DNA of 64,000 nt. Origin: Pseudomonadales bacterium (GTDB taxonomy: Bacteria > Pseudomonadota > Gammaproteobacteria > Pseudomonadales > Halieaceae). The notes under the pieces are model-generated. The model was not told the DNA's origin. It ran no database searches and saw only the letters and a program-made list of their open reading frames with translations. The DNA lies in contig JACKNN010000004.1 in the NCBI GenBank assembly GCA_024234855.1, positions 62,001 through 126,000 of the forward strand. The letters are read 5' to 3'. Both the position numbers and the translations under genes were made by a program. Of this stretch, positions 43,060 to 58,404 are shown one piece after another (positions within the stretch are counted from its first letter, which is position 1; every line of letters starts with the position of its first letter).

Positions 43060-43302
43060 TCACGCCGTGGCCGTCAGCATGCGGTACAGCTCGTCTTTCA
43101 GCCGAACCCGCCGCACCTTGGCCTCTTCCTCGGTATGGGTCGCAACCGGTGTGACCTCGTTCTCCATATTCTCAACTTCACGGGTGAGGTCATGATAGGC
43201 CTCAAACAGGCGCCGGAAGTGAGAGTCGTTCATTTTCAGGTCATGGATGCGGTCCTTCAATTCAGGCAGCTCATGAATCAAATCGTGGTGCTCTACAGAC
43301 AT
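43060..43302 (-). CDS. YdcH-like (DUF465) small protein
   Basis: The ATG at 43302 has AAAGGA eight bases upstream and gives an 80-residue protein, MSVEHHDLIHELPELKDRIHDLKMNDSH (described, not a full listing), with the FRRLFEAYHDLTREVENME helix of the YdcH/DUF465 family. Function is unknown; these are small, highly charged, probably coiled-coil cytoplasmic proteins. The longer frame to 43398 lacks a ribosome binding site. It is paired with the DksA-like gene. Confidence 0.85.
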   Translation of the reverse strand: MSVEHHDLIHELPELKDRIHDLKMNDSHFRRLFEAYHDLTREVENMENEVTPVATHTEEEAKVRRVRLKDELYRMLTATA

Positions 43303-43484
43303 ACTTTTTCCTTTCATCATTAAAATTAACAAAAACCTGCCAACAGGATAATCGGCCGGGGAAAACACACCATGATCTGGGTCAGTTTTGGCCGTCACCG
43401 TGCGGATATTAAGGCCTTGACGAACTTTGCTCCAGCCCAGAAGATGGGCGCACAGCGTTCACTTCCCGCTGGAGGCCGCACCCT

Positions 43485-43883
43485 ATGGCGCAAAAAGAGA
43501 ACACACACTCGGTCCTGATGGGCTACCTCCTATGGATCTTCGGGTTTATGGGGGCCCACCGTTTTTACTACGGCAAGCAGATTTCGGGGGTTATCTGGTT
43601 CTGCACGCTCGGGCTGTTCTTCATCGGCTGGATTATAGACCTGTTCCTGATTCCCTCCATGGAGCGGGAGGCCGAGAGCCGCTTCATCCCCGGCCCGGTA
43701 GACTACAACATCACCTGGATTCTGCTGACTTTTCTCGGCTGGCTGGGCATCCACCGGCTTTATATGGGCAAGTTTTTCACCGGTATTCTCTACCTGCTGA
43801 CTGTCGGTTTATTCGGCATCGGTATTCTTTACGATTTCCTGACCCTGAACGAGCAGCTGTCGGACGTGAACAGCGGGTACTGA
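43485..43883 (+). CDS. TM2-domain membrane protein
   Basis: The 132-residue protein has two TM2 units, each with a G-hHRfY/LYxGK-type motif: GAHRFYYGKQ (about 23-32) and GIHRLYMGKF (about 87-96), each followed by hydrophobic hairpins and a terminal Asp. TM2 proteins are small inner-membrane proteins of unknown function. It is the only plus-strand gene between about 27.7 kb and the window end, and converges on tuf copy 1 with a shared terminator. Confidence 0.85.
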   Translation: MAQKENTHSVLMGYLLWIFGFMGAHRFYYGKQISGVIWFCTLGLFFIGWIIDLFLIPSMEREAESRFIPGPVDYNITWILLTFLGWLGIHRLYMGKFFTGILYLLTVGLFGIGILYDFLTLNEQLSDVNSGY

Positions 43884-43896
43884 AATGCCGTTAAAC

Positions 43897-43926
43897 AAAA
43901 AAGCCCGGCGATTGCCGGGCTTTTTT
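43897..43926. terminator. Bidirectional terminator between the TM2 gene and tuf copy 1
   Basis: GCCCGGC-GATT-GCCGGGC is flanked by six A residues on one side and six T residues on the other, so it can terminate both converging transcripts. Confidence 0.95.
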
Positions 43927-43941
43927 GTTGCTGGTTAAACC

Positions 43942-45165
43942 TTACTCGATGATCTTGGCGACAACACCCGCGCCAACAGTACGGCCACCTTCGCGGATCG
44001 CAAAGCGCAGGCCCTCTTCCATCGCAATCGGGGCAATCAGCGTCACCACCATCTGGATGTTGTCTCCCGGCATCACCATCTCAACACCATCAGGCAGCTC
44101 GCACGCACCCGTCACGTCCGTCGTACGGAAGTAAAACTGCGGGCGGTAGCCCTTGAAGAACGGCGTATGACGGCCACCCTCATCCTTCGACAGAACGTAG
44201 ATCTCCGCCTCGAACTTGGTGTGCGGCTTAACCGAACCCGGCTTCGCCAGTACCTGGCCACGCTCAACGTCCTCACGCTTGGTACCGCGCAGCAGTACAC
44301 CCACGTTCTCCCCCGCTCGGCCTTCATCCAGCAGCTTGCGGAACATCTCTACACCCGTACAGGTGGTCTTCTGCGTGTCGCGGATACCGATGATCTCGAT
44401 TTCCTCGCCAACCTTGACTATACCCCGCTCAACCCGGCCAGTGACCACCGTGCCGCGACCCGAGATCGAGAACACGTCCTCTACCGGCATCAGGAACGCA
44501 CCGTCGATCGCGCGCTCCGGCTCCGGAATGTAGCTGTCCAGCGTCTCTACCAGCAGCTTCACAGCCGTCGTGCCCAGGCCGTTCTCGTCTTCCCCGTTCA
44601 GCGCCATCAGCGCAGAACCGCAGATGATCGGGGTGTCGTCGCCCGGAAACTCGTACTGGTCCAGCAGCTCGCGCAGCTCCATCTCTACCAGTTCCTTCAT
44701 CTCCGCGTATTCCTCGGAGTCCGCACCGCCGCAGTCATCCGCCAGCAGGTCGGCCTTGTTCAGGAACACCACAATGTACGGTACACCTACCTGGCGCGAC
44801 AGCAGAATGTGCTCGCGGGTCTGCGGCATCGGGCCGTCGGTCGCGCCACACACCAGAATAGCGCCGTCCATCTGCGCCGCACCGGTGATCATGTTCTTCA
44901 CGTAGTCCGCGTGTCCCGGGCAGTCAACGTGGGCGTAGTGACGGCTCGGCGTGTCGTATTCAACGTGGGAGGTCGCAATCGTAATACCGCGCTCGCGCTC
45001 TTCCGGGGCGTTGTCGATACCGTCAAACGCCACCGCGCTGCCACCCCAGGCCTCCGCGCACACACGGGTCAGCGCCGCTGTCAGCGTCGTCTTGCCATGG
45101 TCAACGTGCCCAATGGTACCCACATTGACGTGGGGCTTCTTACGTTCAAATTTTTCCTTTGCCAC
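43942..45165 (-). CDS. tufA: Elongation factor Tu, copy 1 (str operon)
   Basis: The 407-residue GTPase delivers aminoacyl-tRNA to the A site. G1 GHVDHGKT (19-26), DCPGHADY and the NKAD G4 motif are present. It is about 10 residues longer than E. coli EF-Tu, mainly through the ALMALNGEDENGLGTTAV loop. The start is GTG at 45165 with GAGGTG upstream; this gives the same protein as copy 2, whose start is ATG. Apart from the start and last sense codon the two genes look identical. It is last in rpsL-rpsG-fusA-tuf. Confidence 0.98.
   Translation of the reverse strand: MAKEKFERKKPHVNVGTIGHVDHGKTTLTAALTRVCAEAWGGSAVAFDGIDNAPEERERGITIATSHVEYDTPSRHYAHVDCPGHADYVKNMITGAAQMDGAILVCGATDGPMPQTREHILLSRQVGVPYIVVFLNKADLLADDCGGADSEEYAEMKELVEMELRELLDQYEFPGDDTPIICGSALMALNGEDENGLGTTAVKLLVETLDSYIPEPERAIDGAFLMPVEDVFSISGRGTVVTGRVERGIVKVGEEIEIIGIRDTQKTTCTGVEMFRKLLDEGRAGENVGVLLRGTKREDVERGQVLAKPGSVKPHTKFEAEIYVLSKDEGGRHTPFFKGYRPQFYFRTTDVTGACELPDGVEMVMPGDNIQMVVTLIAPIAMEEGLRFAIREGGRTVGAGVVAKIIE
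43948..45164. repeat. Long direct repeat: tuf copy 1, matching 61688-62904
   Basis: By eye the ~1.2 kb coding sequences coincide, and all overlapping frames give the same translations. Differences seen are the start codon (GTG versus ATG) and the last sense codon (GAG versus GAA). Flanks are unrelated. Confidence 0.9.
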
Positions 45166-45196
45166 TTTCAATCACCTCTCAATGGGATAGCTAACG

Positions 45197-47308
<2,112 letters not shown>

Positions 47309-47344
47309 GATTAAATCCCCAATGACAGGTTGCTGGGCAACGGA

Positions 47345-47815
47345 TTAAAAACGGTAATGAGAGAAAGCCTTGTTGGCCTCTGCCATACGGTGCACATCCT
47401 CGCGCTTCCGCACAGCATTACCCTTGCCCTGCGAGGCGTCGATGATTTCACCGGCCAGGCGCTGGCGCATGGACTTTTCACCGCGGTTGCGGGAGTACTC
47501 CACCAGCCAGCGCATGGACAGTGCCACACGGCGGGAGGCGCGTACTTCAACCGGCACCTGGTAAGTTGCGCCGCCGACACGGCGGGACTTGACTTCCACC
47601 ATGGGCGCGATGTTTTCCAGCGCCTCGTCAAAGGCTTCGATGGGATCCTTGTTCAGGCGCTCCCTGACAATATCCAGGGCACCGTAAACAATGGTTTCGG
47701 CGACTGATTTTTTACCACTGACCATCACGTGGTTCATGAATTTTGCCAGCGTCACATTGCCGAACTTGGGATCCGGCAGTACTTCGCGCTTGGCGACTAC
47801 TCGTCTTCTTGGCAT
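47345..47815 (-). CDS. rpsG: 30S ribosomal protein S7
   Basis: The 156-residue 16S 3'-domain assembly protein begins MPRRRVVAKREVLPDPKFG and has SRRVGGATYQVPVEVRASRR. In E. coli S7 represses translation by binding the rpsL-rpsG intergenic RNA; the 115-base gap here leaves room for such a site. Confidence 0.98.
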   Translation of the reverse strand: MPRRRVVAKREVLPDPKFGNVTLAKFMNHVMVSGKKSVAETIVYGALDIVRERLNKDPIEAFDEALENIAPMVEVKSRRVGGATYQVPVEVRASRRVALSMRWLVEYSRNRGEKSMRQRLAGEIIDASQGKGNAVRKREDVHRMAEANKAFSHYRF

Positions 47816-47930
47816 GATTTTGCCCTTCTCTCTTCAGGTTGATCCGAACACCGACCTGCCACAAACGCGGGGGAGGCAGAGGTTCGGCCTTACTTACATC
47901 GTTAAGCCTGGTTGCGTTGGTAGATCTTGC

Positions 47931-48302
47931 TTACTTGGGACGCTTCGCACCGTACTTGGAGCGGCCGTTCCTGCGAGCGGTAACTCCTGAGGTGTCGAGG
48001 CTGCCACGCACGGTGTGGTAACGCACACCCGGCAAGTCCTTCACACGACCGCCGCGAATCAATACCACACTGTGCTCCTGCAGGTTGTGGCCTTCACCAC
48101 CGATATACGAGGAAACCTCGTAACCGTTGGTCAGGCGCACACGGCAGACTTTACGCAGTGCGGAGTTTGGTTTCTTGGGCGTGGTCGTATAAACACGAGT
48201 ACAGACACCGCGGCGCTGCGGGCAGCTCTGCAGGGCGGGTACGTCGCTCTTTTCTACTTTGCGCTTCCTGGGCGTACGAACCAATTGGTTGATCGTTGCC
48301 AT
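47931..48302 (-). CDS. rpsL: 30S ribosomal protein S12
   Basis: The 123-residue decoding protein has MATINQLVRTPRKRK, TTPKKPNSALRKVCRVRL and GGRVKDLPGVRYHTVRG, with the Lys residues that mutate to streptomycin resistance in their wild-type state. It is first in the str operon, behind its own promoter. Confidence 0.98.
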   Translation of the reverse strand: MATINQLVRTPRKRKVEKSDVPALQSCPQRRGVCTRVYTTTPKKPNSALRKVCRVRLTNGYEVSSYIGGEGHNLQEHSVVLIRGGRVKDLPGVRYHTVRGSLDTSGVTARRNGRSKYGAKRPK

Positions 48303-48430
48303 CCAGTTAAAACTCCAGAATAAATCGTTTAGTTTTATGGCCTTGTGGCCACCTGCTACCCGGGGGCTGTCGTTTTAGCCAGATCAGGGAAACTGGACGT
48401 AAGAAACCACCCCCGGAAAGAGGAGGCGGC

Positions 48431-48459
48431 ATTCTATAGACGCGGTGGGCGGGAGTCAA
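48431..48459 (-). promoter_or_regulatory. Promoter of the str operon (rpsL)
   Basis: TTGACT-N17-TAGAAT on the minus strand, about 130 bases before rpsL, just after the stop of the upstream unknown gene. The discriminator GCCGCC is GC-rich. Confidence 0.8.
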
Positions 48460-48479
48460 CCAGTGAAAGCGCGCCGAAA

Positions 48480-49232
48480 TCAGACTTCCTCGGCGGCGCG
48501 TACACTCAGGGCGTTGAACACATCCGGAGTCTGGCATGAAGCCACGGGGTCTATTATCTTGACGCGCTCCCCGGCGCCGCCCCGGTTGACGAACATCTCC
48601 ATGGTATCGCCAAGGTCCGAATAGCGGTAAAAGGCCGCTGCGTGGTAATAGTCCACCTCGGAATCCCCCGCCCCGGCGATCGGGGTGAACATCCAGGAAT
48701 TCGACAGGGAGCCCTTGGCTTTCATGGTCTGGCCGAACTTGAGATGCGCCGCGTAGGCCTCATCCAGGGTCTTGCCCTGATTCAGCTTGCAGGCGTACAA
48801 CAGCAATATGCCATCCTGGGGAGTCGCCTCGGGTGCATTGATCGGCAGCGAGGTGGCCGCCACATGCATACCGCTGCAATCCACCACCTGGGCGAATTCG
48901 GCCGCTATCCCCGTGCCCAGAGAGCGCCATTTCTCCATACTCACTCCGAAGGCGACGCCGTCGGGCCAGGCGCCCATCCAGGCGACATCGAACCCCGGGT
49001 TCGTGGCGTATTCGGGCGTCAGGATCCAGGCTGAGTAACCGGTGTCATTCTTGTTGGCGTAAGCCCTGAATTTGTCGGTGACCTTGTCAAGATCCGCCAT
49101 GGTTTTGCCGTCGAGGAAATTGCATCCCCTGAAATCCACCGGCCTCGCCTTGGTGTCTGCCGCCAGCGCCGACTGACCCCAGCCTGCACATACCATGAAT
49201 AGTGCGATTAATACTGCATGTAGTCCCTTCAT
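48480..49232 (-). CDS. Secreted protein of unknown function with internal duplication
   Basis: The ATG at 49232 has a GAGGGTGA site and gives 250 residues; a longer frame upstream has no such site. Residues 1-24 form a signal peptide ending SALA-ADTK, so it is periplasmic or secreted. The mature part is two related repeats: C37..GKT..C119 and C148..GKT..C233. Each has C-x5-GKT-(M/L), a Phe/Lys helix, then a (W/F)-x-TP-x-(Y/I) segment and D-(V/Y)-x-(W/H) strand. The GKT is not a P-loop. I recognise no named family. It stands alone between the rpoC terminator and the rpsL promoter. Confidence 0.75.
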   Translation of the reverse strand: MKGLHAVLIALFMVCAGWGQSALAADTKARPVDFRGCNFLDGKTMADLDKVTDKFRAYANKNDTGYSAWILTPEYATNPGFDVAWMGAWPDGVAFGVSMEKWRSLGTGIAAEFAQVVDCSGMHVAATSLPINAPEATPQDGILLLYACKLNQGKTLDEAYAAHLKFGQTMKAKGSLSNSWMFTPIAGAGDSEVDYYHAAAFYRYSDLGDTMEMFVNRGGAGERVKIIDPVASCQTPDVFNALSVRAAEEV

Positions 49233-49344
49233 GTTGGTCACCCTCTCTTTTAAGTGGTGCCCCCCAGCACATGGACATTGCACAACCCCGCAACACTTTA
49301 AGGGTAGACCTATTTCCCGATTGTTCAAGTTGGCTTGCCGCGGT

Positions 49345-49377
49345 AAAAAAAAGGGCGGGGGTTATCAGCCCCCGCCC
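49345..49377 (-). terminator. Terminator of the rpoBC operon
   Basis: On the minus strand GGGCGGGGG-N7-CCCCCGCCC is followed by eight T residues, 25 bases after the rpoC stop. Confidence 0.96.
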
Positions 49378-49401
49378 ATGGCGTATCACTGGCGCTGCGG
49401 A

Positions 49402-53622
<4,221 letters not shown>

Positions 53623-53704
53623 GGCGTTTCCTCCACGAGGTTAATGCTACCGGGGTGGACGGCGCTGGGCGCCGCCTTCACCACTGAGTCCAATGTTACG
53701 TTTG

Positions 53705-56700
53705 TTACTCGCTCTCGAGCTCGATATCGATACCGAGGGATCGTATCTCCTTAACCAACACATTGAAGGACTCGGGCATACCCGGCTCCATTCGATGATC
53801 ACCATCGACAATGTTCTTGTACATCTTGGTCCGTCCGGCCACGTCGTCAGACTTGACCGTCAGCATTTCCTGCAGGGTGTAGGCGGCACCGTAAGCTTCC
53901 AGTGCCCAGACCTCCATCTCACCGAAACGCTGACCACCAAACTGCGCCTTGCCGCCCAGCGGTTGCTGCGTAACCAGGCTGTAGGAACCGGTTGACCGGG
54001 CGTGCATCTTGTCGTCGACCAGGTGGTTCAGCTTCAGCATGTACATGTAGCCGACAGTGACCGGGCGATCGAATGCTTCGCCGGTACGACCGTCAAACAG
54101 TGTGAACTGGCCACTTTCCGGCAAATCCGCCAACTTGAGCAGGTCCTTGATGGACTCCTCCGCCGCACCGTCAAATACCGGCGTCGCCATCGGTACACCG
54201 CCAACCAGGTTGCCCGCCAACTCCAGGATGTCGCCATCACTGAGTGACTTCAGGTCCTCGGTACGCCCGGCACCATTGTTGTAGATGGTTTCGAGGAACT
54301 TGCGGATCTCCGCTACCTTGCGCTGCTCCTTGATCATGGCGTCGATCTTCACGCCAAGCCCCTTGGCAGCCATACCCAGGTGAGTCTCAAGAATCTGACC
54401 CACGTTCATCCGCGACGGTACACCCAGCGGATTGAGCACAATGTCCACCGGCTCGCCGTTTTCATCGTAGGGCATATCCTCGACCGGCATGATGACCGAG
54501 ATGACACCTTTGTTACCGTGCCGGCCGGCCATCTTGTCGCCGGGCTGGATGCGGCGCTTGATCGCCAGGTAAACCTTGACGATCTTGAGCACGCCGGGGG
54601 CGAGGTCGTCACCGCTCTGCAGTTTGCGCTTCTTGTCCTCGAAACGCTCTTCCAGCAGCTTGTTCTGCTCCTCCAGCTGGCGCTGCGCTGAGGCGATCGC
54701 CTCGTTGGCATCGCTCTCGGACAGCTTCAGCTTGAACCACTGGTCCCGGTCCAGGCCCGCAAGTACCGTCGAGGTGAGGGCGGTCCCCTTGGCCAGGCCC
54801 GCGCCACTCACGGTCTTCTTGCCCGTCAGCAGGTTCTCCAGTCGGGCGAAGGTCGCTTCCTCAAAGATGCGATATTCTTCTTTCAGGTCCTTGCGATAAT
54901 CGTCCAGCTGGTATTTTTCGATCTGCAGCGCACGGGCATCTTTCTCTAGGCCGTCGCGGGTGAAGACCTGAACGTCGATCACCGTGCCCTTGGTGCTCGA
55001 GGGCACGCGCAGGGAGGTGTCTTTCACATCCGACGCCTTCTCGCCGAAGATGGCGCGCAGCAGCTTCTCTTCCGGGGTCAGCTGGGTTTCACCTTTGGGT
55101 GTGACCTTGCCCACCAGGATGTCACCGGCATCGACCTCGGCACCGATGTAGACGATGCCGGACTCATCCAGTTTTGACAGCGCGCTCTCTCCCACATTGG
55201 GGATATCGCCGGTAATTTCTTCCGAGCCCAGCTTGGTATCGCGGGCGATACAGGTCAGTTCCTGGATGTGGATCGTGGTGAACCTGTCTTCCTTGACCAC
55301 GCGCTCGGACACCAGGATGGAGTCCTCGAAGTTGTAACCGTTCCAGGGCATGAAGGCGATGCGCATGTTCTGGCCCAGGGCCAGCTCACCCATGTCGATC
55401 GAAGGACCGTCGGCGAGAATATCACCGCGCTCGATCACCGCACCTTCACGCACGATCGGGCGCTGGTTGATACAGGTGTTCTGGTTGGAACGTGTGTACT
55501 TGGTCAGGTTGTAGATATCGACCGGCGCCTCATCGACACCCGCATCCGCCTCGTTCACCCGGACCACGATACGGCTCGCGTCGACTGAATCGACCACGCC
55601 GGAGCGCTTGGCAACGACGCAAACGCCGGAGTCAGCCGCCACGTAGCGCTCCATACCGGTGCCTACCAGCGGCTTGTCGCTGACCAGTGTCGGCACCGCC
55701 TGGCGCTGCATGTTGGAACCCATCAGCGCGCGGTTGGCGTCGTCGTGTTCCAGGAATGGAATCAGCGCCGCGGCCACCGAAACCACCTGCTTGGGCGACA
55801 CGTCCATGTAATCAACCCGCTCGGGCGGCATGACGGTAAACTCGTTCATGTGACGCACGGCGATCAGGTCATCGACAAATTTCATGTTCTTGTCCAGGGT
55901 CGCAGACGCCTGGGCGATGACATGCTCGGCCTCGTTGATCGCGGACAAAAACTCGATCTCTTCGGTAACCTTGCCATTCACAACCTTGCGGTAGGGGCTT
56001 TCGAGGAAGCCGTACTCGTTGGTGCGGGCGTAGGTGGCCAGAGAGTTGATCAGGCCGATGTTCGGGCCTTCCGGTGTCTCGATGGGACAGACCCGGCCGT
56101 AGTGAGTCGGGTGTACGTCCCGGACTTCGAAGCCCGCGCGTTCACGCGTCAGGCCGCCCGGCCCGAGCGCCGAAACGCGCCGCTTGTGCGTCACTTCCGA
56201 CAGCGGGTTGTTCTGGTCCATGAACTGGGACAGCTGGCTGGAACCGAAGAACTCCTTGACCGCCGCCGAAACCGGCTTGGCGTTGATCAAATCCTGCGGC
56301 ATCAGGCCTTCGCTTTCAGCCATGGACAGGCGCTCCTTGACGGCGCGCTCAACCCGTACCAGGCCGACACGGAACTGGTTTTCAGCCATCTCGCCCACCG
56401 ACCGCACACGGCGGTTACCCAGGTGGTCGATATCGTCAACCATGCCGCGACCATTGCGGATCGCGACCAGGGTTCGCAGCACCTCGACGATATCCTCGCG
56501 GTCGAGTACACCGCTGCCCAGCACTTCCTCGCGTCCCAGGCGACGGTTGAACTTCATCCGGCCAACCGCTGACAGGTCGTAGCGGTCGGCGGAGAAAAAC
56601 AGGTTCTGGAACAGGTTTTCGGCAGACTCCTTGGTGGGAGGCTCGCCGGGGCGCATCATGCGATAGATTTCAACCAGCGCCTCGAGTTCATTGCGGGTGG

Positions 56701-57778
56701 AGTCCTGGCGCAGGGTGTGGGAAATGAACGGGCCGCAGTCCAGCTCGTTGGTATAGAGGGTCTCAATGACATCAACCCCGGCCTCGGCCAGCTTGGCCAG
56801 GATCTCCGCGGTGACCTCACTGTTGCACTCGACGATCACCTCGCCGGTTTTCTTGTCCACCAGGTTTTTGGCAAGCGCCCGGCCGTGGATGTAATCCGGC
56901 GGGATTTCCAGTTGGGTGATCTTGGCTTCTTCCAGCTCGCGAATATGGCGCGCGGTAATACGGCGGCCCTCCTCCACGACGACTTTCTTGCCAGCCTTGA
57001 TATCAAAGGCCGCCACGTCGCCGCGCAGGCGCTCGGGGATCAGCGTCATGGTGTAGACGCCCTTCTTGTCCACGCGGAAGGTGTTGACGTCGTAGAACAT
57101 GTCGAGGATTTCTTCCGCCTCGTAGCCCAGCGCGCGCAGCAGGATCGTCGCCGGCAACTTGCGGCGACGGTCGATACGCACGTACACCAGGTCCTTCGGA
57201 TCGAACTCGAAGTCCAGCCATGAGCCGCGGTAGGGAATCACGCGGGCTGAATACAACAGTTTGCCGGAGGAGTGGGTTTTGCCCTTGTCGTGATCAAAAA
57301 AGACGCCGGGCGAGCGATGCAGCTGGGAGACGATAACCCGCTCGGTGCCGTTGACGACGAAGGTGCCGTTTTCCGTCATCAGGGGAATCTCCCCCATGTA
57401 GACTTCCTGCTCCTTGATGTCCTTGATGGTCTTGTTGGACGAGTCCTTGTCGTAGATGATCAGGCGCACCTTGACCCGCAGCGAGCAGGAATAGGTGACA
57501 CCGCGCAACTGGCACTCATTGACGTCGAATACCGGTGTGCCCAGGTTGTAGTCCACGTACTCCAGTGCAGCGTTGCCGCTGTAGCTGACGATGGGGAACA
57601 CTGACTTGAATGCGGCATGCAGACCGTAGTCGCCACGCTGGTCGAGAGGAACTCCCTGCTGGGTAAATTTCCTGTAGGAATCCAATTGGATCGCAAGCAG
57701 GTAAGGCACATCCATTACCTTCGGCAGCATGCCGAAATCCTTGCGAATACGTTTTTTCTCAGTGTACGAGTATGCCAT
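53705..57778 (-). CDS. rpoB: RNA polymerase beta subunit
   Basis: The 1357-residue subunit has the rifampicin pocket FFGSSQLSQFMDQNNPLSE with HKRRVSALGPGGL, wild-type at the usual resistance positions. The catalytic-core segments RVVKEDRFTTIHIQEL, GDKMAGRHGNKGVISVIMP and the C-terminal GGKAQFGGQRFGEMEVWALEAYG are present. It follows rplL after a 196-base gap containing two terminator-like hairpins. Confidence 0.98.
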   Translation of the reverse strand: MAYSYTEKKRIRKDFGMLPKVMDVPYLLAIQLDSYRKFTQQGVPLDQRGDYGLHAAFKSVFPIVSYSGNAALEYVDYNLGTPVFDVNECQLRGVTYSCSLRVKVRLIIYDKDSSNKTIKDIKEQEVYMGEIPLMTENGTFVVNGTERVIVSQLHRSPGVFFDHDKGKTHSSGKLLYSARVIPYRGSWLDFEFDPKDLVYVRIDRRRKLPATILLRALGYEAEEILDMFYDVNTFRVDKKGVYTMTLIPERLRGDVAAFDIKAGKKVVVEEGRRITARHIRELEEAKITQLEIPPDYIHGRALAKNLVDKKTGEVIVECNSEVTAEILAKLAEAGVDVIETLYTNELDCGPFISHTLRQDSTRNELEALVEIYRMMRPGEPPTKESAENLFQNLFFSADRYDLSAVGRMKFNRRLGREEVLGSGVLDREDIVEVLRTLVAIRNGRGMVDDIDHLGNRRVRSVGEMAENQFRVGLVRVERAVKERLSMAESEGLMPQDLINAKPVSAAVKEFFGSSQLSQFMDQNNPLSEVTHKRRVSALGPGGLTRERAGFEVRDVHPTHYGRVCPIETPEGPNIGLINSLATYARTNEYGFLESPYRKVVNGKVTEEIEFLSAINEAEHVIAQASATLDKNMKFVDDLIAVRHMNEFTVMPPERVDYMDVSPKQVVSVAAALIPFLEHDDANRALMGSNMQRQAVPTLVSDKPLVGTGMERYVAADSGVCVVAKRSGVVDSVDASRIVVRVNEADAGVDEAPVDIYNLTKYTRSNQNTCINQRPIVREGAVIERGDILADGPSIDMGELALGQNMRIAFMPWNGYNFEDSILVSERVVKEDRFTTIHIQELTCIARDTKLGSEEITGDIPNVGESALSKLDESGIVYIGAEVDAGDILVGKVTPKGETQLTPEEKLLRAIFGEKASDVKDTSLRVPSSTKGTVIDVQVFTRDGLEKDARALQIEKYQLDDYRKDLKEEYRIFEEATFARLENLLTGKKTVSGAGLAKGTALTSTVLAGLDRDQWFKLKLSESDANEAIASAQRQLEEQNKLLEERFEDKKRKLQSGDDLAPGVLKIVKVYLAIKRRIQPGDKMAGRHGNKGVISVIMPVEDMPYDENGEPVDIVLNPLGVPSRMNVGQILETHLGMAAKGLGVKIDAMIKEQRKVAEIRKFLETIYNNGAGRTEDLKSLSDGDILELAGNLVGGVPMATPVFDGAAEESIKDLLKLADLPESGQFTLFDGRTGEAFDRPVTVGYMYMLKLNHLVDDKMHARSTGSYSLVTQQPLGGKAQFGGQRFGEMEVWALEAYGAAYTLQEMLTVKSDDVAGRTKMYKNIVDGDHRMEPGMPESFNVLVKEIRSLGIDIELESE

Positions 57779-57803
57779 CAGTACTCCCCAGCGTGATTAG
57801 CTT

Positions 57804-57822
57804 AAAAACCGCCCCGTGGGCG
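57804..57822 (-). terminator. Second terminator-like hairpin before rpoB
   Basis: On the minus strand CGCCC-ACG-GGGCG is followed by G and five T residues, 26 bases before the rpoB ATG. The short stem suggests partial termination or an RNA processing signal. Confidence 0.4.
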
Positions 57823-57907
57823 ATCCACTAGCTCCTTGTCGGAGCTATAAACAGGCGGCAGCGACAATACGCTCCCGGCCCGGGTATATCTGTGTGCTTG
57901 AAGCGGG

Positions 57908-57937
57908 AAAAGGCCGGCGGGCACCAGCCCACCAGCC
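57908..57937 (-). terminator. Attenuator between rplL and rpoB
   Basis: On the minus strand an 11-bp stem (GGCTGGTGGGC with GCCCGCCGGCC, two G-T pairs) and a 4-nt loop are followed by four T residues. Position matches the partial terminator that sets the ratio of ribosomal protein to RNA polymerase in E. coli. Confidence 0.6.
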
Positions 57938-57974
57938 TTGTCCCTGTCCGGCGTTAACCGGACAGTCTTTGCGC

Positions 57975-58358
57975 TTACTTGAGTTCGACAGTACCGCCGG
58001 CCTCTTCCAACTGCTTCTTGATGTCTTCCGCTTCGGCCTTGGATGCGCCTTCCTTGATGGGGGAAGGAGCCTCGTCGACCAGGCCCTTGGCTTCTTTCAG
58101 GCCCAGGCCGGTTACCGCGCGCACAACCTTGATCACGTTAACTTTCTTGTCGCCGGAGGCGGTCAGGATAACGTCGAACTCGGTCTGCTCTTCGGCAGCT
58201 GCGCCGGCGTCACCGCCGCCGGCAGGTGCGGCGGCAACAGCGACAGCCGCAGCAGCAGTTACACCAAACTTTTCTTCCATTGCGCTGATGAGCTCAACGA
58301 TGTCCATTACGCTCATATCAGCAATTGCATTCAAAATATCGTCTTTAGACAGAGCCAT
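57975..58358 (-). CDS. rplL: 50S ribosomal protein L7/L12
   Basis: The 127-residue stalk protein has the N-terminal dimerisation helices (DILNAIADMSVMDIVELISAM), the Ala-rich hinge (about 38-57) and the factor-binding C-terminal domain (KVNVIKVVRAVTGLGLKEAK). Gap to rplJ is 46 bases; rpoB follows after an attenuator. Confidence 0.98.
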   Translation of the reverse strand: MALSKDDILNAIADMSVMDIVELISAMEEKFGVTAAAAVAVAAAPAGGGDAGAAAEEQTEFDVILTASGDKKVNVIKVVRAVTGLGLKEAKGLVDEAPSPIKEGASKAEAEDIKKQLEEAGGTVELK

Positions 58359-58404
58359 GACTCATATCTCCTATTTAGCTGATTAAATATCCACTGCAGT
58401 GACT

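Noticed and set aside
43303..43398. N-terminal extension of the YdcH-like protein
   Set aside because: No ribosome binding site, and family members start near MSVEHH; ATG 43302 has AAAGGA upstream.
49233..49328. N-terminal extension of the secreted protein at 48480-49232
   Set aside because: It would bury the signal peptide; the ATG at 49232 has a ribosome binding site.
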